A DNA stretch of 16,279 bases from Salaquimonas sp041736675 (lineage in GTDB: Bacteria > Pseudomonadota > Alphaproteobacteria > Rhizobiales > Rhizobiaceae), in the NCBI GenBank assembly GCA_041736675.1, contig JBGSTD010000043.1:1-16279 (forward strand). Direction: 5' to 3'. Shown piece after piece: positions 1 through 6,389 of the stretch. The stretch's first letter is position 1; each line of letters opens with the position of its first letter. Position numbers and translations under genes: made by a program. A model generated the notes under the pieces. The model searched no databases. It was not told the DNA's origin and worked only from the letters and a program-made list of their open reading frames with translations.

Positions 1-518
1 GGGCCGCCTGGTGCGCAGTGATAAACAAATGTCCCGGGCCGGGTGGCCTTGAAGCGCAGGACCGTCATTTCACCGGGGTTTACCAAGGTAAGGGCACCGC
101 CTCCCAATCCTCCGGTGGCCGCGTGAAAATCAATATTGTGCGGCATGGAATTGGTGTCGGGATTGATCAGTTTCAGTTCAACATAATCGCCTTCATGGAC
201 GACCATCAAGGGACCGGGAACTGACCCGTTGAAGGTCATTGCCTGAAGCATGGTTCCTTCCCCGTCGATCTCCATTTCCTTTTCAATGATTGTCATCTCG
301 AACTCGACGATACAGGGATCGGCCTTTGTCGCCTGTTCGTGCTCATGAACAAACGGGGGCGCAACCAGTTCCACTTTGCGGCGTTCCAGCTTGCTTAGGT
401 CAACCGGCGCCCCAACGGGCGTGAGCGCTTCAGATGCGGCCGCAGCCTCGTGAATGATGGCCGGAGCGGCCATTGCGGCAAAGACGGCGCTTTTCAGGGC
501 GTTTCTTCGGTTGATCAT
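1..518 (-). CDS. nirK: Copper-containing nitrite reductase NirK (N-terminal 172 residues, cut by window edge)
   Basis: NirK reduces nitrite to nitric oxide in the periplasm, the step that defines denitrification. Translated leftward from the ATG at 518. The start is preceded by AAGGAG at good spacing. Residues 1-25 form a twin-arginine-type signal (NRRNALKS followed by a hydrophobic stretch). The first cupredoxin domain follows. MPHNIDFH supplies His127 (type 1 Cu) and His132 (type 2 Cu), and FVYHCAPGG supplies His167 (type 2) and Cys168 (type 1). The spacing is the same as H95/H100/H135/C136 of the classical enzymes, shifted by 32. The second cupredoxin domain lies beyond base 1, so completeness cannot be judged. 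An NNR-type palindrome at 584-597 and a -10-like TAGAAT at 557-562 lie upstream, consistent with activation by the NnrR-like regulator at 950-1648. Confidence 0.96.
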   Translation of the reverse strand, partial: MINRRNALKSAVFAAMAAPAIIHEAAAASEALTPVGAPVDLSKLERRKVELVAPPFVHEHEQATKADPCIVEFEMTIIEKEMEIDGEGTMLQAMTFNGSVPGPLMVVHEGDYVELKLINPDTNSMPHNIDFHAATGGLGGGALTLVNPGEMTVLRFKATRPGTFVYHCAPGG

Positions 519-556
519 TTTATTTCTCCTTCATGGTTTCTGTCTTGATGAAGAAG

Positions 557-562
557 ATTCTA
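557..562 (-). promoter_or_regulatory. Candidate -10 element of nirK
   Basis: On the minus strand the sequence reads TAGAAT. A start of transcription near 550 would put the NNR-type palindrome (centre 590.5) at about -41, the class II activator position, and leave a 5' leader of about 31 nt before the nirK ATG. Inferred from sequence only. Confidence 0.5.
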
Positions 563-583
563 GGCCGATGGGAATTTCGGTCT

Positions 584-597
584 TTGTTGAAACGCAA
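584..597 (-). promoter_or_regulatory. NNR/FNR-type operator upstream of nirK
   Basis: TTGTT-GAAA-CGCAA. The right half-site is perfect (CGCAA) and the left half is degenerate (TTGTT instead of TTGCG). The centre lies 72.5 bp before the nirK start, almost the same as the 71.5 bp between the perfect palindrome at 1664-1677 and the pseudoazurin start. This suggests one common promoter architecture for reductase and electron donor. Confidence 0.6.
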
Positions 598-625
598 ACA
601 AACACCCGAAGTGTCTGCAGGTTGT

Positions 626-639
626 TTGCGCACGCTCAA
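626..639 (+). promoter_or_regulatory. NNR/FNR-type operator upstream of the DUF1858 gene
   Basis: TTGCG-CACG-CTCAA, one mismatch from the TTGCG-N4-CGCAA consensus. The centre, 632.5, is 56.5 bp before the ATG at 689. A -10-like TATCAA at 662-667 would give a start near 673, placing the operator at about -41. It is 114 bp from the nirK start, so it is better positioned for the rightward gene, though it could add to nirK control. Confidence 0.6.
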
Positions 640-688
640 AGACCAACCCTGCTATGTGCAATATCAATAAGAGCGATCGGAGTTCCAA

Positions 689-919
689 ATGTCGAAAAGA
701 ACAGCCAAAAAAAATAACATTGAGCGCCACACGACCATGGACACCATCATGACAAATTCACCTGAAGTCATCTCAATCCTGTTGCAAAACAAGATGCATT
801 GTGTCGGATGCTTGCTTGCATCTTTCCATGATCTTGCAGACGCGGCAGTTGAACATGAACTCGACGAAAACGAGTTGATCAGACAGTTGCAGCAGGTCGG
901 AATCGATATCGTTGCGTAA
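689..919 (+). CDS. DUF1858 (hybrid-cluster-protein-associated, TIGR03980-like) CxxC redox protein
   Basis: A 76-residue soluble protein with no signal peptide. After a basic N-terminus (residues 1-16) comes a DUF1858-type fold containing KMHCVGCLLA, a CxxC pair at about residues 38-41, followed by acidic helices (AAVEHELDENELIRQLQQVG). Small proteins of this kind are annotated as 'hybrid cluster protein-associated redox disulfide domain'. They occur beside nitrosative-stress and nitrite/NO genes, and their biochemical role is not established. GGAG at 679-682 lies 6 nt before the ATG. It is transcribed divergently from nirK under its own NNR-type box and converges on the nnrR-like gene, 30 bp away. 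An antisense ORF over the same bases has no support. Confidence 0.85.
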   Translation: MSKRTAKKNNIERHTTMDTIMTNSPEVISILLQNKMHCVGCLLASFHDLADAAVEHELDENELIRQLQQVGIDIVA

Positions 920-949
920 ACCCGCCAGAATCTGACCTTGATCAAGGGT

Positions 950-1648
950 TCAATTGTCCCTCGCCGAGGCTACCAGCATCAGTTTGTGGCCTTCGACAAT
1001 AGTGATTTTCTGGCGCCCGCTTTTCACCCAGCCTTTTTCTTCCCAGCCGCTCATCAAACGTGACACTGTATGCAGCGTCGTTCCCGTCATTTCCGATATA
1101 TCCTGCCTGGAAATGGGAAAATCAATCAGGATACCTTCGTCCGTCTTCCTGCCTGTCTGGTTTGCCAGTTTGAGAAGAATATCTGCAATGCGCTGTTCAA
1201 CCTTGGCAGTTGCCACTTCCATCAGCCGGTCCTGGGTATCGGCAAGCCGCTTGCCAACAGTTTGATAGGTGTTTTTGGCAAAACCCGGATGACGCGAAAC
1301 AAGGTCGTCCCAAATGCGTGTCGGCCAGGCGAGAGAGAGGCAATCAACAGCAGCCACGGCGTTTGCCGGATAGGTATCCCTCCCGACCGCTTTGGCAATT
1401 CCATACAACTCACCGGCTGAAATATAACGGGCGATCATCTGATCACCATTCTGGTTGATTTTGACGACCCGAATATGACCATCCAGCAAAAGGAAGAAAC
1501 ACTTTGCTTCTTCAGCTTCCCTGAAGATTGTCACCCCCTTCTCATGGCGAAGAGAACTGGCCTGATCAAGCAAACCCTGCAGAGCGTCTGTCTCCATTCC
1601 GACGAAAGGCGGCAAATCCCGAATAAGGGATATATCCAGACGGTTCAT
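950..1648 (-). CDS. nnrR: Crp/Fnr-family nitric-oxide-responsive regulator, NnrR/NNR type
   Basis: A 232-residue Crp/Fnr regulator (from the ATG at 1648) that probably activates the flanking denitrification genes when NO appears. Residues 10-120 form the cyclic-nucleotide-type sensor domain (LLLDGHIRVVKINQNGDQMI, then LYGIAKAVG), residues 121-150 the dimer helix, and residues 180-208 the helix-turn-helix, with SRQDISEMTG and the recognition helix TLHTVSRLMSGWE. Only two cysteines (50 and 103) are present and there is no N-terminal cysteine cluster. It is therefore not an oxygen-sensing FNR. DNR/NNR members are thought to use haem, which is not visible here. A TTG at 1657 could extend it by three residues. 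Neither start has a strong ribosome site. The perfect palindrome at 1664-1677 lies only about 22 bp upstream of the ATG, a position suited to autorepression. Confidence 0.88.
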   Translation of the reverse strand: MNRLDISLIRDLPPFVGMETDALQGLLDQASSLRHEKGVTIFREAEEAKCFFLLLDGHIRVVKINQNGDQMIARYISAGELYGIAKAVGRDTYPANAVAAVDCLSLAWPTRIWDDLVSRHPGFAKNTYQTVGKRLADTQDRLMEVATAKVEQRIADILLKLANQTGRKTDEGILIDFPISRQDISEMTGTTLHTVSRLMSGWEEKGWVKSGRQKITIVEGHKLMLVASARDN

Positions 1649-1663
1649 CTTGTTCAATCTTGT

Positions 1664-1677
1664 TTGCGCAAACGCAA
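1664..1677 (+). promoter_or_regulatory. Perfect NNR/FNR-type palindrome between nnrR and pseudoazurin
   Basis: TTGCG-CAAA-CGCAA, both half-sites perfect. Its centre, 1670.5, is 71.5 bp before the pseudoazurin ATG. With a transcription start near 1712 it would sit at -41.5. It also lies just upstream of the regulator's own start codon on the other strand, so one site may activate rightward and limit leftward transcription. Confidence 0.75.
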
Positions 1678-1741
1678 CAAGTGCGGCTGCTTTTCGATTT
1701 ACATGGTTCCTGAAACATAGATCAACTTGAAAGGAAACACC

Positions 1742-2200
1742 ATGCGCAAATCAATTATTACCCTCACCCTCCTTGCGGTAACTGCTTTGGCAGGCCCTGT
1801 ATTCGCTGCAGAGATTGAAATCAAAATGCTGAATGCCGGGGAGAACGGAGCAATGGTTTTCGAGCCAGACTTCATTCGGGCAGCTCCCGGCGATACAATC
1901 AAGTTTGTGGCAACTGACAAGGGCCACAACGTTGAATCGATCAAGGGCATGCTGCCCGATGGCGTCGAAAGCTTTAAAACCAAATTCGGTGAAGAATTTG
2001 TTCTGACCGCCGACACACAGGGCGTTTATGGCATCAAGTGTTCGCCGCATTACGGCATGGGCATGATTGCATTGATTGCCGTGGGCGAGCCGGTCAATCT
2101 TGAGGCAGCCAAGGCTGTTGCGCACAAGGGAAAAGCGAAAGGCAGGTTTGCGGACGCTTTTGCAAAGCTCGAGGGAACACCGGCACCTGCATCCAACTGA
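1742..2200 (+). CDS. Pseudoazurin, periplasmic blue copper protein
   Basis: A small cupredoxin that carries electrons from the cytochrome bc1/cytochrome c pool to NirK in the periplasm. The 152-residue precursor has a Sec signal (MRKSIITLTLLAVTALAG then PVFA, cleaved after residue 22). The type 1 copper ligands are His62 (KGHNVE), Cys100 (IKCSPH), His103 and Met108 (YGMGMIA). Subtracting the 22-residue signal gives H40, C78, H81 and M86, the numbering of mature Alcaligenes pseudoazurin. The ATG at 1742 follows GAAAGGAA. The longer form from 1727 would add residues before the signal and is unlikely. It is oriented away from nnrR, activated in all likelihood through the palindrome at 1664-1677, and ends at the strong hairpin 2241-2270. 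Confidence 0.95.
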   Translation: MRKSIITLTLLAVTALAGPVFAAEIEIKMLNAGENGAMVFEPDFIRAAPGDTIKFVATDKGHNVESIKGMLPDGVESFKTKFGEEFVLTADTQGVYGIKCSPHYGMGMIALIAVGEPVNLEAAKAVAHKGKAKGRFADAFAKLEGTPAPASN

Positions 2201-2240
2201 GACTTTTCTGTATTAAACCTGACAGTCTTTACCTTGCTTA

Positions 2241-2270
2241 CCCCTGTTCGACAATAAAATCGAACAGGGG
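2241..2270 (+). terminator. Strong, probably bidirectional terminator after pseudoazurin
   Basis: A perfect 11-bp stem, CCCCTGTTCGA / TCGAACAGGGG, with an 8-nt A-rich loop, followed by TTAAATCTTT. An extra A-T pair can extend the stem. It lies between the convergent pseudoazurin gene and the exported protein gene at 2299-2928 and could end both transcripts. Confidence 0.85.
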
Positions 2271-2298
2271 TTAAATCTTTCGATAAATCGTCCAAATC

Positions 2299-2928
2299 TT
2301 ACTGGGCAAGATCATACGGATCGCCTGAAAGCTTTCCCCTTGTTCCGTGAAAAACCGGGCGGTCGCGGCCGCAAACAAACCCACGCGCAATTTCATCAGC
2401 TACCATGCGCGCCAATTCATTGGCGTTCTTGTTGGCAAGCGCATCTACATAGCCGGCCGCACAGGATACCCGTTTCACAAGCCCATCAAACGGATCGGAA
2501 ACGGTAGAGATGACCAGCACCTCACCTTTGTAGGCGGGCGTGGGGTTTCCGCTGACCGGGTCCAAGTTTTCAATAAACCAACGCAGTATTGTCGCAAAGG
2601 GTTTTCCTTCGTCAAGACGCCATTCTATCGTTGTGTTAACGGTGTTGAATTGCGCAAATCCTCCGGGAAATGCCGCATCATCCATAACCGGACCAAAGCT
2701 GACAAACTGGCGCAAGTCATCTTCTGCAAAATAAACGGGAATACCTCTGAAGCCGGTACAGATAGCCTCGCCGCCCATTTGTTCGTTTATTTCAGACTGA
2801 GGTGATTTCCAGACACACGACTTATCAAAATCAATTTTCGAATATTGAGACTCAGCAGATTCAGCAAAATCCGTGTAAGCGAGATAAATCAAAAAGGCGA
2901 GGGCCAGCGCCGTCACAACGTTACGCAT
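2299..2928 (-). CDS. Exported protein of unknown function with four cysteines
   Basis: I do not recognise the family. From the ATG at 2928 it is 209 residues, beginning with a signal peptide or anchor (MRNVVTALALAFLIYLAY, residues 1-18). The mature part has no further membrane segment and four cysteines (KSCVW, EAICTG, RVSCAAG, GFVCGRD). That suggests two disulfides in a periplasmic protein. Aromatic and acidic residues are common (FAEDDLRQFVSFGPVMDD, WRLDEGKPF). Upstream in-frame starts exist (ATG at 2976, TTG at 2988) but would place about 16-20 residues before the hydrophobic stretch. GGAG lies 10 nt before the ATG at 2928, which favours the short form. It is a single gene, convergent with pseudoazurin and divergent from ppa. 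The NNR boxes do not face it. Confidence 0.75.
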   Translation of the reverse strand: MRNVVTALALAFLIYLAYTDFAESAESQYSKIDFDKSCVWKSPQSEINEQMGGEAICTGFRGIPVYFAEDDLRQFVSFGPVMDDAAFPGGFAQFNTVNTTIEWRLDEGKPFATILRWFIENLDPVSGNPTPAYKGEVLVISTVSDPFDGLVKRVSCAAGYVDALANKNANELARMVADEIARGFVCGRDRPVFHGTRGKLSGDPYDLAQ

Positions 2929-3052
2929 AAATGTGGGTCTCCAATCCACGCCCCTAGGATAATTCGACTTTAACATAACCTCGACCAAATACCAATTGCA
3001 TCATGGCAGGAAGTTGCTAAACGAAAAGCACTTTTAAATTTGGGATACGATC

Positions 3053-3583
3053 ATGCGCATAGATGCAATCAGCATTGGAAAAAATCCGCCCGAAGATGTC
3101 AACGTCATCGTTGAAGTGCCTGTTGGCGGACATCCGATCAAATACGAGATGGACAAGGAGGCGGGCACTCTTGTCGTTGACCGGTTCCTTTACACACCCA
3201 TGACATATCCAGGCAATTACGGCTTTGTTCCCCACACCCTGTCGCTCGATGGCGATCCGATTGACGTTTTGATCTGCAATTCTCGTCCACTGGTGCCAGG
3301 CTGCCTGATAAATGTTCGCCCGATTGGTGTTCTGGTGATGGAAGACGATGGCGGCCAGGATGAAAAGGTCCTCGCTGTGCCTTCGCAAAAGGTATCAGCC
3401 CGGTTTGACAACATCCACAATTATACAGACCTGCCGCAAATCACATTGCAGCAGATCGAACATTTCTTTGAGCACTACAAGGATCTGGAGCCCGGCAAAT
3501 GGGTAAAGATCGGTGGCTGGCGCGACGTTACTGAAGCCAAGAAAATGATCATGGACGCTGTGGAGCGCGGCAAGAAGGCCTGA
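3053..3583 (+). CDS. ppa: Inorganic pyrophosphatase (family I, soluble)
   Basis: Hydrolyses pyrophosphate to phosphate in the cytoplasm, pulling biosynthetic reactions forward. It is 176 residues, normal for the bacterial hexameric family I enzyme. The signature DGDPIDVLI puts the metal-binding aspartates at 66, 68 and 71. YPGNYGFVPHTL just before it, VGGHPIKYEMDKE near residues 24-35, and the C-terminal HYKDLEPGKWVKIGGW are all family-typical. The ATG at 3053 is the only sensible start; the upstream GGGA is a weak ribosome site. It stands alone, divergent from the exported-protein gene and convergent with the DUF167 gene. Confidence 0.97.
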   Translation: MRIDAISIGKNPPEDVNVIVEVPVGGHPIKYEMDKEAGTLVVDRFLYTPMTYPGNYGFVPHTLSLDGDPIDVLICNSRPLVPGCLINVRPIGVLVMEDDGGQDEKVLAVPSQKVSARFDNIHNYTDLPQITLQQIEHFFEHYKDLEPGKWVKIGGWRDVTEAKKMIMDAVERGKKA

Positions 3584-3610
3584 CAAGCCCCTCTATCCCT
3601 CATGCCGCTT

Positions 3611-3928
3611 TTATTCCTCAAGCTCTTTGAGTTGGCTCAGGATGCCGGCAGAGGCCGGAACTTCAAAAACCTTCATGCGGCTGGTTTGGCCACCCGCATG
3701 GATCACTGCGCTTTTGGCAATTCCAAGGAATTTTGCTAGAAGCTTGATGATCCCGGCATTTGCCCTGCCGTCTTCCGGCACAGCCCGCACACTCGCCTTG
3801 AGCCAAGCCTTACCCTCGCCATCCACGAAGATACTGCCGAACCCCTCGCTCTTTGCGCCAGGTGACAAGCGTATGCGGATACGCACACAATTTCCATCAA
3901 CAGTATAAAAAGGCGCGGTGTCTGCCAT
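3611..3928 (-). CDS. DUF167 / YggU family protein
   Basis: A small soluble protein of the YggU family, whose function is not established. From the ATG at 3928 it has 105 residues, near the usual 95-110. The family core is clear: VRIRIRLSPGAKSEGF (the beta strand with the PGAK turn), WLKASVRAVPEDGRAN and GIIKLLAKFLGIAKSAVIHAGG. A GTG at 3949 would add seven residues and leave 15 bp after the yggT stop. Neither start has a good ribosome site, so translation may depend on yggT. The yggT-yggU order is widely conserved and supports the assignment. Confidence 0.88.
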   Translation of the reverse strand: MADTAPFYTVDGNCVRIRIRLSPGAKSEGFGSIFVDGEGKAWLKASVRAVPEDGRANAGIIKLLAKFLGIAKSAVIHAGGQTSRMKVFEVPASAGILSQLKELEE

Positions 3929-3964
3929 TGAACGGCTTTGATCGTTCACCGGGGAAGTTTCGAA

Positions 3965-4273
3965 CTAGAACCGCATCACACCAAAGGCTGGCGCTATGCT
4001 GGTTCGCAGGAATATCTGCAAAAAGGTAATGGCAAGCAGAACAACAATTGGCGACAGATCCAGTGTTCCCATATTGGGCAAAATCCGGCGTATGGGCCTG
4101 AACATCGGCTCTGTCACTTGATAGAGAAATCCGCCAAATTGCGATACAAACCGGTTCGAGGAATTGACGACATTGAATGCATAAAGCCAGGAAAAAACCA
4201 CGCTCAGGATAACCAGCCACCAGACCATGTTGAGCAGCGTGTCGATGAGCCAAAATATTGCAACCATTTTCAT
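3965..4273 (-). CDS. YggT family integral membrane protein
   Basis: A 102-residue protein with the two hydrophobic segments of the YggT family: residues 5-30 (FWLIDTLLNMVWWLVILSVV) and about 72-92 (LSPIVVLLAITFLQIFL). The family signature FLYQVTEPMFRPIRRILP lies between them. Members are inner-membrane proteins linked by genetics to cell shape, division or osmotic stress, without a defined activity. The start at 4273 has AAGG six bases upstream; a second ATG is two codons in. It is the first gene of a two-gene operon with the DUF167 gene, driven by the promoter at 4327-4355. Confidence 0.9.
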   Translation of the reverse strand: MKMVAIFWLIDTLLNMVWWLVILSVVFSWLYAFNVVNSSNRFVSQFGGFLYQVTEPMFRPIRRILPNMGTLDLSPIVVLLAITFLQIFLRTSIAPAFGVMRF

Positions 4274-4326
4274 TCCTAACCTTTCAGGCTTGTATTCGGC
4301 CTGTCTTACAGCAAAATCATCGGGTC

Positions 4327-4355
4327 TATCTATGCCCGCGTTTCAAAAAGTTCAA
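4327..4355 (-). promoter_or_regulatory. Sigma70-type promoter for yggT-yggU
   Basis: On the minus strand: TTGAAC (4350-4355), a 17-bp spacer, TAGATA (4327-4332). Transcription would begin near 4320, about 47 nt before the yggT start. This is one of the clearest -35/-10 pairs in the window. Confidence 0.6.
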
Positions 4356-4400
4356 GCAGCCTTAGGGAATTCGAAGAATTTTGAAAAACTTTGCCGTACT

Positions 4401-5150
4401 TCATTCATCCCAATTGGAATGTCGGCTTGCAGGCCCGACCCATTGATCAAGAAAACTCGCCAGCCAAAGCCTGACGGCAGCATCATGCAAAAGCCGCCCC
4501 GCGATATGACTTGCCCGAGGCTGCGCACCATTGAGGCAGAACCGGTGCTCAGCCTTCACAGTCCAGCGATAGACCATTGCGAAAGTCAGTTCCGGGTGAA
4601 ACTGGATTCCATATGCCTTGTCCCCGACCTGCATCGCCTGATTTTCATACTGCTCACCGGTCGCCAGGAGTTTTGCACCCGATGGCAGAGTGAAGCCTTC
4701 GCGATGCCATTGATAAACCATTTGTGGCCAATCAAAACAGGACATGCCTTCCGGTGTAGCGTGAAGGGGATAATACCCGATCTCTGCGTATTCATCCTTG
4801 TTCGCCGCGACAGAGCCGCCCAATTGCTTGGAAAGCATCTGTGCCCCAAGGCAGATACCAAGATATGGCTTGTTTTCCTTCAAAGGAACCGAAATCCAGT
4901 CGATCTCGCGTTTGACAAATTCCTCATTGTCATTGGCACTCATCGGCCCGCCAAATATGATCGCCCCTGCATGCTCATCCATAGTCTCGGGCAATGCATG
5001 GCCAAGCGGTGGACGGCGTATGTCAATATCATAGCCCATCGCCTGAAGCATATGGCCGAGGCGGCCGCAAGAGGAATGTTCCTGATGCAGAACAGCCAAT
5101 ATTTTCGGCCTGGATTTTACTGTGCGCGGCGGCCTCGGCTTGAAACTCAT
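4401..5150 (-). CDS. Class I glutamine amidotransferase (GATase1) domain protein
   Basis: A free-standing class I glutamine amidotransferase domain of 249 residues. The catalytic triad is visible: nucleophile Cys100 in YLGICLGAQML, and His185 and Glu187 in GIQFHPELTF. The oxyanion strand IIFGGPMSANDNEE (residues 64-77) is typical of the GMP-synthase-like / gamma-glutamyl-hydrolase-like stand-alone group. The amide acceptor is unknown. The ATG at 5150 overlaps the stop of the terB-like gene by 4 bp (ATGA), so translation is coupled. The last 25 residues carry a divergent tail. A 432-residue ORF on the opposite strand over this gene is rejected. Confidence 0.9.
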   Translation of the reverse strand: MSFKPRPPRTVKSRPKILAVLHQEHSSCGRLGHMLQAMGYDIDIRRPPLGHALPETMDEHAGAIIFGGPMSANDNEEFVKREIDWISVPLKENKPYLGICLGAQMLSKQLGGSVAANKDEYAEIGYYPLHATPEGMSCFDWPQMVYQWHREGFTLPSGAKLLATGEQYENQAMQVGDKAYGIQFHPELTFAMVYRWTVKAEHRFCLNGAQPRASHIAGRLLHDAAVRLWLASFLDQWVGPASRHSNWDE

Positions 5151-5632
5151 TCGCTTGTATCACCGGTTTCAGTGTCATCATTTCGCGCCCGAACGCGCTG
5201 CTTCATCGCAATGCGGTCGGCTGTTTCGACTTCCAGCAATTGCGCCGCGCGCCAAACAACATTGTCTTCGAACTCATGCATCTTGCCATCGGCAAACACC
5301 ATTTCCCACAATTGCTCAACCATCGCAATCCGTTGGTCCCGGTTCATCTGCTTTTTCAGGATGGAGGTAAAGCGATACAGATCAACTGCATCCCGGTCCG
5401 CTTCCTTTGCCGCAGCAAACAGATCGTCAAACTCGTCGTCGGACAAATCAAACTTTTCGCTGAGAACAACCTTCATCCGGGCCAGCTCTTCCTCGCGAAT
5501 CACACCATCAGCCGCGATCACATGAAACATGAGGGCAGCCTGAGCCAGTCGCGGATCTTCGGGATCAAGGGCAAGCCCGCCGCCGCTATCGTCTCTTGAA
5601 TTGGAAAAAAGCGACTTCAATACATCAAACAT
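5147..5632 (-). CDS. TerB-like (tellurite resistance TerB / DjlA N-terminal) domain protein
   Basis: A 161-residue all-helical, acidic protein. It shows the two TerB repeats: ALMFHVIAADGVIREEELAR (about residues 33-52) and EMVFADGKMHEFEDNVVWRA (about 109-128), each with an acidic loop that may bind metal. It is the length of a single TerB domain, with no J domain and no membrane segment. The family is linked to stress or tellurite resistance and to membrane-associated complexes, but no specific role can be given. It is upstream of, and coupled to, the glutamine amidotransferase gene. The start at 5632 has an AAGGA about 14 nt upstream, a poor spacing. Confidence 0.85.
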   Translation of the reverse strand: MFDVLKSLFSNSRDDSGGGLALDPEDPRLAQAALMFHVIAADGVIREEELARMKVVLSEKFDLSDDEFDDLFAAAKEADRDAVDLYRFTSILKKQMNRDQRIAMVEQLWEMVFADGKMHEFEDNVVWRAAQLLEVETADRIAMKQRVRARNDDTETGDTSE

Positions 5633-5690
5633 GAGTTAGATTTAATTCCTTTTCGCTCGGAAGGGAAGTGGGCGAAAAGCCGTTTCCTGA

Positions 5691-6338
5691 TTATTGCCCG
5701 GCCTTTATTACCGCCCCGACAAGTGCCCTTGCTTCATCGCCTGCCCATTTGGCTTCCCCATTGAGAGAGCCGACAATACACCCTTCCTTGTCGATCAGCA
5801 GCGTAACAGGCAGGCCGAAGGCAAGACTCTCCTTTTTCAACGCATTGAAGACACCCATGGTTTCATCCTGGTAAAAATCCAGATTTTCAACGCTGATCTC
5901 CTTGAGAAAGTCTTTCGGTTTTTCCGGACCTCCCCGATCCACATTGATCGCTGCAACGGTGAAATCCGTACCGCCAAATTCCTTTTGCAACTGGCTGAAG
6001 GCTGGCATTTCCTTTCTGCAAGGCGCGCACCATGTCGCCCAAAGATTGAAAAGCACTGCCTTGCCCTCGAAAGCAGCAGTGTCGGTCTTCTCACCCTTGT
6101 CATTCAGGAATTCCAGCAGAGGCATCTTTTTGGGTTCGCCAAGGACATTGAATGCAGCCAGTTCGCCGCCAATCAGCGGGGTTATGGCGCTCGCAATCTT
6201 TCCGGTATTTTCACACGTGCCAATATCTGCCTGCTGTTCAGGGCCGCTGCAGCCGCCCAATAAAACCAACACACCAAGAAATATCGATTTACGCCAGCTT
6301 ACGGGTAGCAAAAACCCTGTTTTTTTTGTATCGCTCAC
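5691..6338 (-). CDS. tlpA: TlpA-like thiol:disulfide oxidoreductase, probable lipoprotein
   Basis: A periplasm-facing thioredoxin-fold reductant of the TlpA/ResA group, which keeps cysteines of cytochromes or copper proteins reduced. A hydrophobic segment ending in VLLGGCSG gives a lipobox cysteine (Cys30 from the chosen start). The active site is LWATWCAPCRKEMPAFSQ, with Cys104 and Cys107 (WCAPC). The cis-proline strand FGLPVTLLIDKEG is present near the C-terminus. The GTG at 6338 is chosen because GGAG lies 9 nt upstream; the ATG at 6353 has no ribosome site and would crowd the divergent argH. In Rhizobiales tlpA commonly lies divergent from argH, as here. Cytochrome oxidase or NirK-related maturation is a plausible target but unproven. 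Confidence 0.9.
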   Translation of the reverse strand: MSDTKKTGFLLPVSWRKSIFLGVLVLLGGCSGPEQQADIGTCENTGKIASAITPLIGGELAAFNVLGEPKKMPLLEFLNDKGEKTDTAAFEGKAVLFNLWATWCAPCRKEMPAFSQLQKEFGGTDFTVAAINVDRGGPEKPKDFLKEISVENLDFYQDETMGVFNALKKESLAFGLPVTLLIDKEGCIVGSLNGEAKWAGDEARALVGAVIKAGQ

Positions 6339-6389
6339 CCTGTTATTCTCCATTCATTTTGTTTGGTACTTTTCCGGAGCAAAAACCCC

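Noticed and set aside
664..945. 93-codon minus-strand frame over the DUF1858 gene
   Set aside because: The plus-strand frame has the CxxC family motif, ribosome site and NNR box; the reverse frame is Ser/Cys-rich noise.
932..945. CCTTGATCAAGG palindrome between DUF1858 and nnrR as an FNR site or terminator
   Set aside because: The TTGATCAA core lacks the four-base gap of FNR/NNR sites, and the perfect palindrome leaves no loop and no T-tract. It also lies between convergent 3' ends.
4227..5525. 432-codon open frame on the plus strand
   Set aside because: It runs antisense across yggT, the glutamine amidotransferase and terB-like genes, all of which have clear family motifs. Its translation is Ser/Arg/Cys-rich with no domain.
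5652..5680. TTTTCGC / GCGAAAA hairpin between tlpA and the terB-like gene as a terminator
   Set aside because: The 7-bp A/T-rich stem has a long loop and no T-tract on the minus strand. At most it is a weak attenuator.
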